The position numbers and the translations under genes are program-made. From positions 205,370,001 through 205,434,000 of the forward strand of contig NC_135786.1 of NCBI RefSeq assembly GCF_051106095.1: 64,000 bases of DNA. Reading direction: 5' to 3'. A model generated the notes under the pieces. The model worked only from the letters and a program-made list of their open reading frames with translations. It ran no database searches and was not told the DNA's origin. This DNA is from Pogona vitticeps. Its lineage: Eukaryota; Chordata; Lepidosauria; Squamata; Agamidae. Shown piece by piece: positions 1 through 14,763 of the stretch (within the stretch, counting starts at the first letter, position 1; every line of letters starts with the position of its first letter).

Positions 1-106
1 GTTCAGTGAAAATCCCCATAGGAAACATCGTTGAGTGAAACAATGTTTCCTATATTGGAATGTATTGAAGCCGACTCAATACATTTCAATGCCTTTGCGA
101 AGTCCT
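1..106. mobile_element. Probable fragment of a nonautonomous DNA transposon, cut by the window edge
   Basis: The stretch contains short internal inverted repeats (ATAGGAAACAT against ATGTTTCCTAT; ATGTATTGAAG against TTCAATACAT). Its style resembles the TA-flanked elements at 12773 and 30782, which carry similar 'cccataggaa...gcattgaa' text. The left end is outside the window, so family and length cannot be fixed. Confidence 0.35.
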
Positions 107-437
107 TTTTCGCTCCTGTAAAAGTGTCTTACAATGTTTGGAAGCTGTTTTAAATGATTGCAATGGTTAGTCCACCTCCTGAAACCTATGCAAACTGATT
201 TTGGTGTTGTTCTGACACTTCGTTAATTTATGATGATTTTTTGAATTTTCTCCATTGGAAACCATTGGATGGTCTGTCTAATGGTTTCCAATGGAAAAAA
301 CAAAAAATCATCATAAATTAACGAAGTGTCAGAACAACACCAAAATCAGTTTGCATAGGTTTCAGTAGGTGGACTAACCATTGCAATCATTTAAAACAGC
401 TTCCAAACATTGTAAGACACTTTTACAGGAGCGAAAA
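107..437. repeat. Near-perfect foldback palindrome, about 136-bp arms
   Basis: Positions 107-242 are the reverse complement of 302-437 with one substitution seen (cctCctg against cctActg). Inside the loop a second perfect 15-bp inverted repeat pairs 252-266 with 280-294, so the whole unit could fold into one long hairpin. The arms do not extend leftward into 1-106. Such high arm identity means either recent formation or arm-to-arm gene conversion. A foldback MITE or a snap-back palindrome inside the preceding transposon are both possible. Confidence 0.9.
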
Positions 438-440
438 GGG

Positions 441-2477
441 AGATCGGGAAAGGGCTCTTTGATCTCCGTTTGCCTTTTAAAGTTCTTCCCAAGTCTCCCA
501 AGATCGTGAACAAATATTCAAGATTTTGCCTTCTTTTTGCAATTTAATCTTGAATATATGAACAGTCACTTTGAGATGCGATTTGAATCTTGCCTTGGCT
601 ACAACTTTTACTGGCATGCCTACATAAAATTCTAAGTCTTCTAAGATAAGTGACACAAGGAGACAAACCATAAGGCTGTTTGATTGCTTAAAAAACCTTC
701 ATCATGTTGTCAGCCAGAATCATTTTATGAAAAATTGCTTTGAAGAAGGTGCAGTAGACATGATCCCCTAGGGTCATGACTGCTTTGAGATCCAAGCTAG
801 CTGGTATCTAAGAGAATGAATTGCATGCCAAATGATAAATCATCTGACACCTCAGCATGTCTCCAACATGGTGCACAAAGCACTGATCGAAGGGTGGCAT
901 GGTGCAACCATACCTGTTTAGCAAATCTTTATGTTAAATGTTTGCTTTATTTTTGCCAGAGTTTGAAACATCTGCAAGTGTCTGTTATTAATCCTTTTGT
1001 CTGTTATAACTGCCAGGATCTAATGCTTTTACCTCTGCCATGTTCTGGTTATTCAAGGGATAAAGGGTGAATTTCCAAAATACTCTGCAACTTAAATCAT
1101 ATGTGTGGAATTTTCTCTGTGCACTCTGAGATGTTCTCTCTGAACACATGAAGAGGCAGAAATGTTCTGATATCAAACTCTTTAAAATTAAGGAGTTTGT
1201 CACTGCATAACTATAGAGTAATTTAGCACTGTTCTGATCATGCTAACAGTTCCCTGGTAGAAGTTCTAAAACAAAACTATGTTAAAATATATCCTTAGGC
1301 ATCATATTTTCCTATGGTTGTGTTTGCTTCACAAAGTTGCCCCAAGCTTCTGCTTTCTTTAGTGTCATCACAGAGAATATGGACATACTGTAGGTTTCGG
1401 TATCATAACTTTGGAGAAATGGGTGAGGAAGCTGTAAATGTAAGCATCCACGTTCCAGCACTTAAGCTAATCAGTACTGGGAAGCTGCAAATAATGGCTC
1501 CAAACCTGATTTGTGAAAAATCCCAGCACTTCATAATACAATCTGCAATACATAAAAGACGTAAAGCTTGGTCAAGATGTAAACTTCAAATGCTGTTTTG
1601 AATTACTATGTACACAGAGTAGAACACACATTAAGCATTTGAACAATTGATATTAACACTGCGAAAGCTAAAATCATTTAGGCTTGGGATGTGGCCATTT
1701 TGGAATGTTCTCCAGTTTTAAATTCATATTATGAATTCATAGGAAGTAGAAAAGAAAGGAATGGCAACAAGACTGTCAAAGATAATATATCTGTGCCAAG
1801 ATTGATTAAAGTAACATGGAGGCTATCACAACGAGATTCTCTGGAAACAGAAATATGTCCAAGATAGTCAGGGATAATTAATATTGAATATAGTTCAGAG
1901 CTATAAAATACTTTCAAGAATGGAAAGTCTCACCTAAGCAAGGGACTTGATTAACCATATTTCTGTATTTGTCAGTTTTTAAAAAAAATTTAAATGGTTG
2001 TATTCCACTATGTATGTAGATAACCCTTGGCAGAGTTAAGGAACATTTAACAATTTTATTTTTTAAATTTTTTTATTAACTAAAACATAAATATAAAATA
2101 CACAAATCAAAATACAATATAACTGTGTTCCCCACAACCGTAGATGGAACCTCTTGCAATAATCTTCTTTAACAATTTTAATCATTTAAAAAACTGTAAG
2201 GCAATGTAAAACAATTTATTGTACTTATACATTATGCCACAGTATAATGTTTAAAGTATTAAACCATAATCCTCAAAGTTGCTTACAGCACAAATAAAAT
2301 ATAATATCTAAAATATAAAGAACAAAACTGCCACCACTTAAGTAGTCACCAATTATTTTTCTTCTTACAGAGCAGTCGTGAATTGGCATGCAACAAGAAA
2401 AACAAGCACTGATTTCTTAGCTGGTGGCAATTCATTGTTGAAATTTAACTCACTTGAGTTATGCTGGTATAAGTATG
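441..2477. other. Intergenic, no gene recognised
   Basis: AT-rich DNA with no convincing coding region. A small hairpin (ggagatc...gatctcc) lies at about 440-467 next to the palindrome. The part from about 2050 to 2330 is very A/T-rich and looks like decayed repeat, but I could not name it. Confidence 0.5.
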
Positions 2478-2479
2478 TA

Positions 2480-3380
2480 CCGTGTTTCCCCAAAAATAAT
2501 TTTATTGTTCTTTATTCGTTCAGTCGTGTCCAACTCTTGGGTCTTATATTAATTTTTGCTCCAGAAAACACAGTAGGTCTTATTTTCAGGGGATGTTTTT
2601 TTTCTTATGTACAACAACCTTTGTTGTTGTTTAGTTGTTAAGTCATGTTAGACTCTTCGTGACCCCATGGACCAGAGCACGCCAGGCCCTCCTGTCTTCC
2701 ACTGCCTCCCAGAGTCTGGTCAAATTCATGTTCGTAGCTTTGATGACACTGTCCAACCATCTCGTCCTCTGTCATTCCCTTCTCCTCTTGTCCTCACACT
2801 TTCCCAACATCAATGTCTTTTCCAGGGAGTCTTCTCTTCTCAGGAGATGGCCAAAGTATTGGAGCCTCACCTTCAGGATCTGTCCTTCTAGTGAGCACTC
2901 AGGGTTGATTTCCTTCAAAATGGATAGGTTTGTTCTCTTTGCAGTCCAGGGGACTCTCAAGAGTCTCCTCCAGCACCATAATTCAAAAGCATCAATTCTT
3001 CAGCAGTCTGCCTTCTTTGGTCCAGCTCTCACTTCCATACATCACTACTGGAAAAACCATAGCTTTGACTATGCAGACCTTTCTTGGCAAGGTGATGTCT
3101 CTGCTTTTTAAGATTCTGTCTAGGTTTGTCATTGCTTTCCTCCCAAGAAGCAGGTGTCTTTTAATTTCGTGGCTGCTGTCACCATCTGCAGTAAATGATC
3201 TACATTTATTCAAATACAGTCATGTCATCTTCTGGTTGGTGCAGAATGCTGCACAATGGTGGAGGGTGGGGTTTTACTCAACTAAGGCCTATTTTTGGGG
3301 TAGGGCTTATATTACAAGCATCATGAAAAATCATATGAGGACTTATTTTCAGGTTAGGTCTTATTTTCAGGGAAACAGGG
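2480..3380 (+). mobile_element. TA-flanked MITE of the 'TGTTTCCCC' family, interrupted by BovB sequence
   Basis: The ends are CGTGTTTCCCC and GGGGAAACAGG-like termini flanked by TA on both sides (2478-2479 and 3381-3382). Internal text (ggtcttatattaatttttgctcc, cagtcatgtcatcttctggtt) matches the uninterrupted copy at 55287-55530. Compared with that copy, a short BovB-tail-like piece (about 2501-2537) and a long BovB fragment (about 2620-3190) are inserted. TA duplications fit a Tc1/mariner or pogo-type mobiliser. The original element is about 250-330 bp and noncoding. Confidence 0.8.
2620..3190 (-). mobile_element. BovB (RTE) LINE, 5'-truncated 3' fragment
   Basis: Read on the minus strand, it encodes the end of a BovB reverse transcriptase: HEIKRHLLLGRKAMTNLD, then LKSRDITLPRKVCIVKAM and VFPVVMYGSESWT. 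The typical 3' end follows (gaccccatggaccagagcacg on the plus strand) with a (CAA)n-like tail at the low-coordinate end. It is inserted in the MITE at 2480-3380, so it is younger than that MITE. The reading frame is broken by several changes. Confidence 0.9.
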
Positions 3381-3382
3381 TA

Positions 3383-6300
3383 ATAGAATCACACCCTAAA
3401 TATTAAACATATTTGAGCAAAATCTATGTAAACAGCATCACAGCAGATAGGAATTGGAAGGAGAGTTCCACATTTTCTTCAGTATTAAAGATCTAAGGGG
3501 GCAGATATCCATGGCCTTCTAAAAGGAGTTTTGTTGAATAGATTATTTTTTCTTAGATGTGAGGCAATCAAGTAACCACTATCAGGGAAGTTCTGCTATT
3601 GGTAAGAGACCACTAAAAGACCTTTTGACCTGAAAACAGAGATATCTAAAACACTGTCAGATACTCCAGACCACATCGGGCTCTTCATGCCAGAAGCTTG
3701 AATCAGAAACTAATAACCAGCAGAATTATTTTTGTACTTCTACTGTGTATCATCTTGTCCAGACTTGTTTTCAAGGGTAGCCCCCATAAACTGCATCATA
3801 GTATTCAAGTGCTTTTACAAACATGCTGAAATATTCATTAGATCAAGATAGGATATCTCAGGGGCATCTTCCTATTTTTTAATTCATTGTTTCAAAACCA
3901 ATACTCATATCACAAGCCAATAATTTGAACCACATCACTCTGTATGAAGAGAAAGAATGACAACTGGGTAGCAAATCACATGAACCATTTCCAATTATTG
4001 TCCAACTAGGCAGCGGAACAACCGCCATGTCAGCTCATCCATGTTGGTGTATTATTAACTCAGTAATGATGGGTGGCTTCTGCACTCAGTTGGGGGATAC
4101 TACCTCCATCATTTCAAGGTGTGGTTCCCCCCAAATCCACTGAGAAAGACCTTCAGCTTATCTAGAAGCAAATTTTGAGACAGCTCTTCTTAAAATTAGC
4201 TTCCAATCAGCCACTGACAGATCATTTGTGGTGTCACAGAACATTCAGGAACAGTCTTGCTGTCCAGGAGTAAATTGTCACTGTACTGTCTACGCTTATT
4301 AAGATGAGATAGATAAAAATGATTATGATGACAGCTAGATTCCTGGTGTATTTTCTGCTTTGTCAGGAGTATTCATTTCCTGGTGGCTGGCTTTATTAGA
4401 GAATATCTGAATAGAGGTCTGTTTTGAAAAGCTTTTCAGTAGCCATGTCTGTCTGAATTGTGAAGGAGTATAGAGAAGTGTTGAGACTGAATGAAACATA
4501 AATGTTTCTTGAAATGTTGACCGGCTTTTGTTATTTACTGTTCATCATATGTGTTAAAGAGCACTAAAAGTACTTGATATTTTAAGCAAAACTAAAAATT
4601 GTCTGTGTCCAAAAGGCCCTACAGTCTGCTAATACACAAACTAAGTAATACAGTACTAAGAGGAATCTTCAACAAAATGGAGGCTCAAAAAACAATTAAG
4701 GTCCATTTCAATCAAATTTAATAAAACTGAGAAAGCAGATCTGGGGTACAGACAACCTTCCACACAGGGAATAATTTGTTTCCAAGCAGTTTTACTTTAC
4801 AGCAGTGGCAGTCGAAAAAAAATGTATTAGAGGGAATGGGAGGCTTCTTCATAACCCCAAACCTCCATTGTTTTGTAATGAACAAACAGGGCCAGCCACT
4901 GAAAACTACGAGTTCCAGTGTTCTAGTCATAACACGGAGGTTCCTGAACAATGCAGCAGCAATTGTATTTCTCATCTCTAACATGCATTAGTTGCCAAGG
5001 GCATCCACAAGATTTTTTTTCCAAGGCCAAGTTACAATGTAGCATGTTAACATAATTTGCATCCATAGCAAACACTACCACAACATGGTGCATGTGCACA
5101 TTAAAAGACTAAATAAACATGGGCTCCAGGAAGAACTACACACATGCACCTCCCCAAGCACTTACATTAGTTGCTCACCATGTAAACTCTTAGAAGATGA
5201 ATAACAGTAGCACACACTGCTGACACTGGTGGCCGTGTAAAGACTCTTCATGTAATAAGGTCAGTCCATTGAGCAAATATTACATTGCAGCATCCCCAGA
5301 ATAATTTTTCTCAGTGTATCAATGACAACATTGACATCAGCACTAAGGTCCATTGTCATGCTAGAAATACATGATTCAAACATGGTAAACCATACATTTT
5401 CCTAGATAGACCAGCCCTCCATCTGGACAATACCCCCTCTTCCAAGTTATGGTCAGAGACTTGCTGTACTGAAGCACACATAGATATTCCCTCCATTGAC
5501 TCAAGTATGGTCTTGTATATTAACCATATTTCCCCTGGTCTTCCACTGTGCCTTGCTGAAAAATCAGTGAAATTTTCAAAAAATAAGACTGCTGGGCCAA
5601 CTTGGAAGTCTGGAGGAAGGGACATTCTTTCTATATTTGGCAACCAATGCCTCCATTGCCTTCTGCTTGTCACAGCCCTAGTGACAAGTGATTTATGTGA
5701 AACATTTACAAGATGTGGGAGGCAAAATTGCAATACTACACAGGGAATGATGGAAACTAGCAAGGCTCTTGAGAAAGGATTGTTTTGGTAGATGGAGTGC
5801 CCATGAAAAATCAGTGTGTCAATGAAAATTCATCAGTCAGACCAACTTTTGCAGACTGTAACATTGTAAGGCCTCTCCTGCTCCACTATCAGTATGAATT
5901 GTTTTTCCCCTGGGTTACCAGCTGCATTTGATGAGCTCATCTTTCGAAAAAGTTGTTGAATGGAACCCATTATCCTTGAACAGTGGTTTTGTTGTCGAGA
6001 CTGATAGGGGTTGGAGTACAGTAACATTTAGAGGAGCTTGGATTCTTCACTTCTGATATTCTATTAGACAATCCCATGATTGAATTTTAATTGAAGTGTG
6101 TGCTGCTACACATTGCCCTCCATAGTCCAAAGACTCTGTAACTCTCCTTTCCATGTAGAATGTAGCTTTTGGTAAACTAGGACAAAAGTTGAATTAAAAT
6201 TTTGCACTCAGAAGAGTGAAGAGGTCCTTCAGTCTGCAGATGATCTCAAATCCTGCTAGTGAAAAATGCCAGAGGTGACTTCTACAAATTCCTACTCCAT

Positions 6301-7873
6301 TTGCAGCCACTAAAGCCACCTTCACATAGCTCCAGAGCAAAGCTGGGAAATGTTACATAACTCCCACAATCTCTCAAGGAGAACAGCCATTGGTCAATTT
6401 GGCTGGGGGATTCTAAGAGTTGTAATTCACACATAACTGTCCATGCTGTGCTCCTGAAACATAATTTATTTCTTTTTGGAATTCTCATTAATGTCTCTTT
6501 TACACCACCACAGCTCTTTTAGAAACACTGTGAAGTCATTCTGTCTCACCAGAGTAGCTGTGCATTGGTTGCACTAAGATTTCTCCCTCCTGGAGATGAA
6601 CCAACAAAGAGCTCCAAAACATACCTGGAATCCTGTGAAATGGCTTCCACATGCAGCAGGGTGATACAAGCTACACAACTGCATTTTCTCAATACTGAGT
6701 AGTTTCTAAATTAATATTCTACAGTAAACAACTTTGACCCAGTGTTACCATTTCCAGACATAAGATGAAATCCTGTAGTCATAACTGCACCTGCAGAATG
6801 TTGACATTACAGCAGAGAGTAGTATTGGTAACTAAAAATTTCTTGCTAATGTCCCATGTAATGCCTTTCATCACATGCAAGCCATGGGAACCATGAGACA
6901 GGAGGAGGAAGTTTTTAATCATAAAAAATCAATGAAGTTGGACAACATTACCACTTGGGGGAGATGGCTGGTAAAAGACTCTCCTGTCTTACAACTCCCA
7001 CAGTTTCTGCATGATGAAGGCATTCCATGACAGAAAAGTCATGGAACAAAGCAGGAAGTTTTTAATTACTGAAAATCCCCCCATGCTAGAGACATCAACA
7101 CTCTTCCACAGTAAGTGGAAGGAAGTTAAACAACAGGATTTCCACCAGTTTCTTACCTTGTGTATGTTTTAAAAATGAAACCAAGAGATGTGGACAGTGA
7201 TTTTTTTCCCATTTCAATTCTTTCAAAAAATACCTCTTTTGTTTTTGTATTGTGTATGCATTGGTCCTTTATTTTACATGAAAGTGAAAGCCTCTTCTGG
7301 GTTTATCATCCATGAGTTTCCCCATTTATGTTTTCTGGCACTCAAAAAGCCCTACAGAACCCTTAAAAACTATCCCTAAAAACCAGAAGCAAGGGAATAG
7401 ACAATCTACCCCAAAAGCAGGCAACAGTACTTGAGAAAGAAAAATTATCATAATATACAGGCATTAGTTTATATTTTCACATTCATCATCCAAACAAAGC
7501 TAGTCCTAAGCAAGGAGTAAAAGATACATCACTTGTCCACCAAACAATTAAAAAACCTCAAAAAATTGAAAACAAGTGTATGAGTGCCACCCACCCAACA
7601 CAACAGACCCTGTGGGTGTGAACAGTGCAATGGGAAAAAAAGGAAAGGAAGCAGCCAACTAACTAGGCACTGCCTGCCTGGTATGCAGAGACACCGACTC
7701 ACCAAAGCAACCGACTAAAACAACACCAAGAACAGGACAGAAATGCCTGAAATTGTGCCCAACCACTACCATCAATGACCACAGCCCAGTAGCACACTGG
7801 CAAAGTCACAAAGTCCGCCCTCCTCATACACAAAGAAAAGCCCAACCTTATAATACCAAACAAAACAGTCTCC
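3383..7873. other. Intergenic, mostly single-copy, no gene recognised
   Basis: About 4.5 kb with only short open frames (the longest is 135 codons near 5356-5763). None has recognisable domains or coding character. No clear young repeats stand out. The A-rich, C-containing stretch from about 7400 is low complexity. It may contain old decayed repeats or conserved noncoding DNA that I cannot resolve by eye. Confidence 0.5.
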
Positions 7874-7885
7874 CCGCCAAAAAAA

Positions 7886-8231
7886 GGTAAAGGTAAAGGT
7901 TCCCCTTGACAATTTTTGTCCAGTCGTGTTCGACTCTAGGGGGCGGTGCTCATCCCCGTTTCCAAGCCATAGAGCCAGCGTTTTGTCGGAAGACAATCTT
8001 CCGTGGTCACGTGGCCAGTGTGACTTAGAGACGGAACGCTGTTACCTTCCCACCGAAGTGGTCCCTATTTATCTACTTGCATTTGCATGCTTTCGAACCG
8101 CTAGGTTGGCGGGAGCTGGGACAAGCGACGGGAGCTCACTCCGTCACGTGGATTCGATCTTACGACTGCTTGGTCTTCTGACCCTGCAGCACAGGCTTCT
8201 GCGGTTTAGCCCGCAGCGCCACCACGTCCCT
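7886..8231 (-). mobile_element. Full-length Sauria-type SINE
   Basis: The minus strand reads from a tRNA-related head near 8231 (ggcgctgcgggctaaaccgc, with a B-box-like GATCGAATCC) through the Sauria body (gggggcggtgctcatcccc on plus) to a BovB/RTE-like 3' end and an (ACCTTT)n tail at 7886. A perfect 12-bp target-site duplication, CCGCCAAAAAAA, flanks it at 7874-7885 and 8232-8243. Sauria SINEs are squamate-specific and are mobilised by BovB-type LINEs. The intact structure and exact duplication indicate a young insertion. Confidence 0.9.
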
Positions 8232-8245
8232 CCGCCAAAAAAAAC

Positions 8246-8304
8246 CCTTCACCAAAATATATGCAATGAATTTTAAAAAAAAGAACAAATTTTAAAAATC
8301 AGTC

Positions 8305-8343
<39 letters not shown>

Positions 8344-9503
8344 ACGGGGGGGGGGCAAAATAAAAAGCATTCATTCAGATCTTTCTCCCTAAAACCAAGA
8401 AAAGCAAGCAAGAACATAAAGGGGGAAAGTAATAAACACCAACCTCCAAAATAATACCACCTGATGTGGCAGCAGCAGAAATAATCCAAAAATAATTGAA
8501 AGAAAAGGAACAAAACAAACAAGCAAAATAAAAAAAAAAACCTGGAAGAGAGGGAAAGTCCTCAAAGAAACCAGGAGGAAAAAAAGATTCAAAAATGATC
8601 TCACAGAGGCCTGGGCAGGCTGGGCAGCAGCAAAAATAAACCAAAGAAATAGGGGGAAGCACCCACCAATTAAGGCAAAAGAGAGAGAACATTTTCAAAA
8701 TGGGAGGACAGCAGACAGACAGGAAGAAAGGCAGCAATCCATGATGGAGTGCACTAGGAGTTCGATGCAAAGTAATCCCACAAGAAATGTCTGAAGCAAA
8801 GAGCACTCCTCACAGGATTCCAGGCCCTTTTACAGATTCAAAATTCTTTTTCCCTCCTCCAGACATTCTGGTTGGATGTAGACAGCTCACACAATGCTGC
8901 TGAATGAAGAATTTCTCAGGCAATTTGAGTTAACAAACTACGTATTGCAGAGTTTTGGTTAAATTTTTAAGTTCAATCCCTAACATTACAAGGATTTTGC
9001 AAGAAAAGATTCCTGCCTGAAACGTCTTGCCTTTTATATCTTAATTTCTTCACATCCATCTCACTTCCTGTGTATGGCTAGAGTAACATTCCCTTTCCAT
9101 AGTTTGTACGGTAGCATCACAGCCATTTTTGCTGGACATACACTTAATTAAAAAGGCTGGATTTACACTGGGAAATATTTAATTAACTATTAGTTGCAGA
9201 TATTAATGGAAACCCATTAGCTTAAATATGACATTATTGAAAGCCTTCAAGATAGATAGATATGGGAGAAGGCAACTGGTTTGTACCCAACCTTTTTAGG
9301 CCTATCTCCATAGACATTATAAGTTGCATACCAAGTCGTGCAAGTCAGCATGCAACAGATAATGTCTATAAGATTTCTTACCTTGAGGCAATTCACCACT
9401 TCTTCTTACTCAGCTTATGAAATGCAAGGGCAGAAACCACTGCTAGGCTTTCCTAGTACCTTAATTGTGCTTCATCCTCGCCCCTTCCTCCTTCAGCAGA
9501 ACA
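8246..9503. other. Intergenic low-complexity and AT-rich DNA
   Basis: An A-rich stretch includes a (CA)n run at about 8309-8345 followed by a G-run. The remainder, to the large CA repeat, shows no gene. Open frames here simply read through poly-purine DNA. Confidence 0.5.
8309..8345. repeat. (CA)n microsatellite
   Basis: About 18 dinucleotide units with one interruption, followed directly by a run of ten G. Confidence 0.95.
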
Positions 9504-11879
<2,376 letters not shown>

Positions 11880-12020
11880 CAGACCATACACCACAGGGGG
11901 TGGGGCGGGGATATTTACTTTAATAACCCTTCATGGGGGCAACTTCGTGCTTCATGAATCGTCAACTTTCGACAACTCACGAAGCGGGACGACTCGCTAA
12001 AATGGTGGGTCGTCCCCATC
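11880..12020. repeat. CpG-dense compound inverted repeat, unknown family
   Basis: Within AT-rich DNA this piece has an unusual number of CpG sites and nested inverted repeats. GGGACGAC pairs with GTCGTCCC around a 15-base spacer, and CTTCGTG pairs with CACGAAG nearby. Undecayed CpGs suggest a recent insertion or protection from methylation. I do not recognise the family; a MITE or SINE fragment is likely. Confidence 0.55.
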
Positions 12021-12224
12021 TCTGTTGGAAATTGTTCTTAAGATACTGGTATTCCATTCTCTAAAAATGGACTCATCTTGTAAAGCCAGCAGTACTTTAG
12101 AGAGAATTTCTGTATATTTACAAGAGAAAGGGAGAGCGACTGGGTGCAATCTAGTAGAGTCTTTATATTTAATTGCACAACTACAGTAGTGAACACCTCT
12201 TTGATGCCTACACTTGGAATTTTA

Positions 12225-12300
12225 TGTATTATTTATTTATTTACTTATTTATTTATTTAAAATATTTTTATCCTGCTTTTCTCCTAAAAGTCTAAGTTTT
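12225..12300 (-). mobile_element. LINE/SINE 3' tail fragment with (TTTA)n
   Basis: (ATTT)n followed by a phrase like 'tttatcctgcttttctcctaaaa' resembles the L2/MIR-type 3' end in minus orientation. It is short and old. Confidence 0.5.
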
Positions 12301-12362
12301 CTTTTTTGGGAGCAGGGGAGCAGTAGCCATAAGATCCTCCAGTCCATACTATGACTGCACTG

Positions 12363-12585
<223 letters not shown>

Positions 12586-12772
12586 CCCGCCTATCTGGGT
12601 GACTTGTCCACTCTTGGCATAGGCATTACTGTTCATTAGAAAGGAGAAGGAAACTATTATTGGTGAAGTCATGGTGAGGGCTCTTCTACTCTTAGGCTGA
12701 AAAGTTGTTCTGACTCAGTTTGCATTAAAGGACATCCATGTTTTTACAAAATGAGTTATAACGTTGCAATTA

Positions 12773-13624
12773 CAATGGTGCCTTGACTTACGAACTTAAT
12801 CAGTATTGGAACGGTGGGCCGTAAGTCAAAATGTTTGTAAGTCAAAGCACCGTTTCCCATAGGAATGCATTGAAAACCGATTAATCCATTATGGCTGAAG
12901 AAAAAAAATAAAACAAACAAACAAACAAAAAACCCTGCAAGTCCCATGCTGGGACTGCAAAATAATAATAATAATAAATAAATCACCAAAAACCAAACAA
13001 AGCACAGAAACATACCCCCCGAGCCCAAACCTACCCTCCAAAACACACCTAGAATAACTTTTTTTAAAAGAAAAAAAGCAGCACCTTACTGGTCCGAAGC
13101 CTCTCAGGGGTCCCCTGCTGCTGCTGATTGCCACCTTCAGAGGTCTCCCAGGGCTTCTCTGCCGCCATGGGAGACCTCCCAGGGGTCTCCCGCCACCGCC
13201 AGTTTTCAGGGGATCCCCAGGAGGTCTCCCATGGCAGCGATCAGCAGTGGCAGGGGACCCCCAGGAGGTTTCCCATGGTGGCGGGGAAGCTCTGGGAGAC
13301 CTCCAAAGGCGGTGATCAGCGGTGGCGGGGGACCCCCAGGAGGTCTCCCATGGAGGTGGGGAATCCCGGGGAAACCTCCAAAGGTGGCGATCGATGGCGG
13401 CGCCGGAAGCCTGGGAGGCTGAGCCTCCTTTCCTTAACCGTTGGGGCGATAGAGCTACAAAGAACCAACGGTTAGGTTTTTTGAATTTCCCACCTTTTTT
13501 CCCTGCCTTTTTCCTTTCGCAGGTCAAAGCTCCGGCCGCAAGTCAACGCAAAATTATGCAGCCGGAGCTGTTCGTAAGTAAAAATGTTCATAGGTCAGGG
13601 CATTCATACGTCAAGGCACCACTG
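12773..13624 (+). mobile_element. TA-flanked nonautonomous DNA transposon (Tigger/pogo-like) with internal GC-rich tandem repeats
   Basis: The ends are CAATGGTGCCTTGACTTACG and TACGTCAAGGCACCACTG, flanked by TA (12771-12772 and 13625-13626). Subterminal inverted text (gtaagtcaaaatgtttgtaa; atgttcataggtcaggg) repeats the terminal motif. The centre (about 13130-13420) is GC-rich and consists of imperfect repeats of roughly 80-90 bp built on 'gacccccaggaggtctccca'. The 212-codon and 115-codon open frames there are repeat artefacts. No transposase is visible. The TA duplication and termini suit the pogo/Tigger branch; assignment is by recall only. Confidence 0.8.
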
Positions 13625-13626
13625 TA

Positions 13627-14530
13627 TAGTTATATTTTAATCTTGCAAAATGAAACAAAACAATAATGACAAGGAGCCAAATTACTTGAAAATGCCTAGT
13701 ACATCTTTCCACCCTGTTGGTGTGGATTTCCCCCTCTCCATCCACCCACATTGGCTCCAAGGACCTGAGCAGTTTGATCAGTCTGAAAACAGGAAGAATA
13801 AACCCAAGGAGCAGAGCAGGAAAACACTAACCAACCAACCAAAACCATGTTTTGTTCCTATCACAGATGGCTGCCACTTCTACCACTAGAGGTTAACATA
13901 TTGTCTGTCTGTTTTTAATAGAAACATTCTTCATGCATTCTAACAAATCACATATCTTTAAATTCTGCATATAAAGTTGCAATTCCATCAAGGGCTTGTA
14001 ATGACATTGATAAATGATGTCACTGAAACCCCTTGCTTGAAATACAGCTTTAATTATGGACACCTGGGTCCTTATTATTCCTTATATTATTTCTGTCATA
14101 GCACTATCTTGTCTTACTAGCTGGGCTCCATAGCAATTTGCTTTATCAGCAGCTCTAGTAATGCAGTCTAGGACAGCAGCCTTTTCCATGTTAATATGCT
14201 ATGCCCAAGGTAATGCAGATTTGTAGGGTTTAAAAAATAATGCAGAGCTGAAACCGTAAATATCACATGTAAGTTGAAACTTTGCCAGATGCTCCCCTCG
14301 CCACCCCGACCCAATTGTTAGTGTATTGTTTCTGAAAACTAGTCATGGATGCTGTGAGCATGGACAAAGGAAGGAGGAACTAAAATTTCCTGCTCTTGCC
14401 CTTTACCAGTTCAAATCACTCCCCCAGCTAATTTCCTACTTGTTGGTGAAGATACTGAAATCCCATCAGTAGGCAGCAATAGGGGATCCAATTTTGAGCA
14501 GACAAGAAAGAGCTAAGCAACCCTCTCCTT
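13627..14530. other. Intergenic, no gene recognised
   Basis: About 0.9 kb of single-copy-looking DNA with no coding or repeat signature that I can support. Confidence 0.5.

Positions 14531-14763
<233 letters not shown>

Noticed and set aside
5356-5763. 135-codon minus-strand open frame
   Set aside because: No recognisable domain, no support from splice sites or composition, and length within chance expectation for this much sequence.
7926-8276. 116-codon open frame
   Set aside because: It lies entirely in the Sauria-type SINE and its A-rich flank.
12889-13527. 212-codon Pro/Gly/Arg-rich open frame
   Set aside because: It follows the GC-rich tandem repeats inside a nonautonomous transposon. 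The repeating peptide reflects DNA repeats, not a gene.
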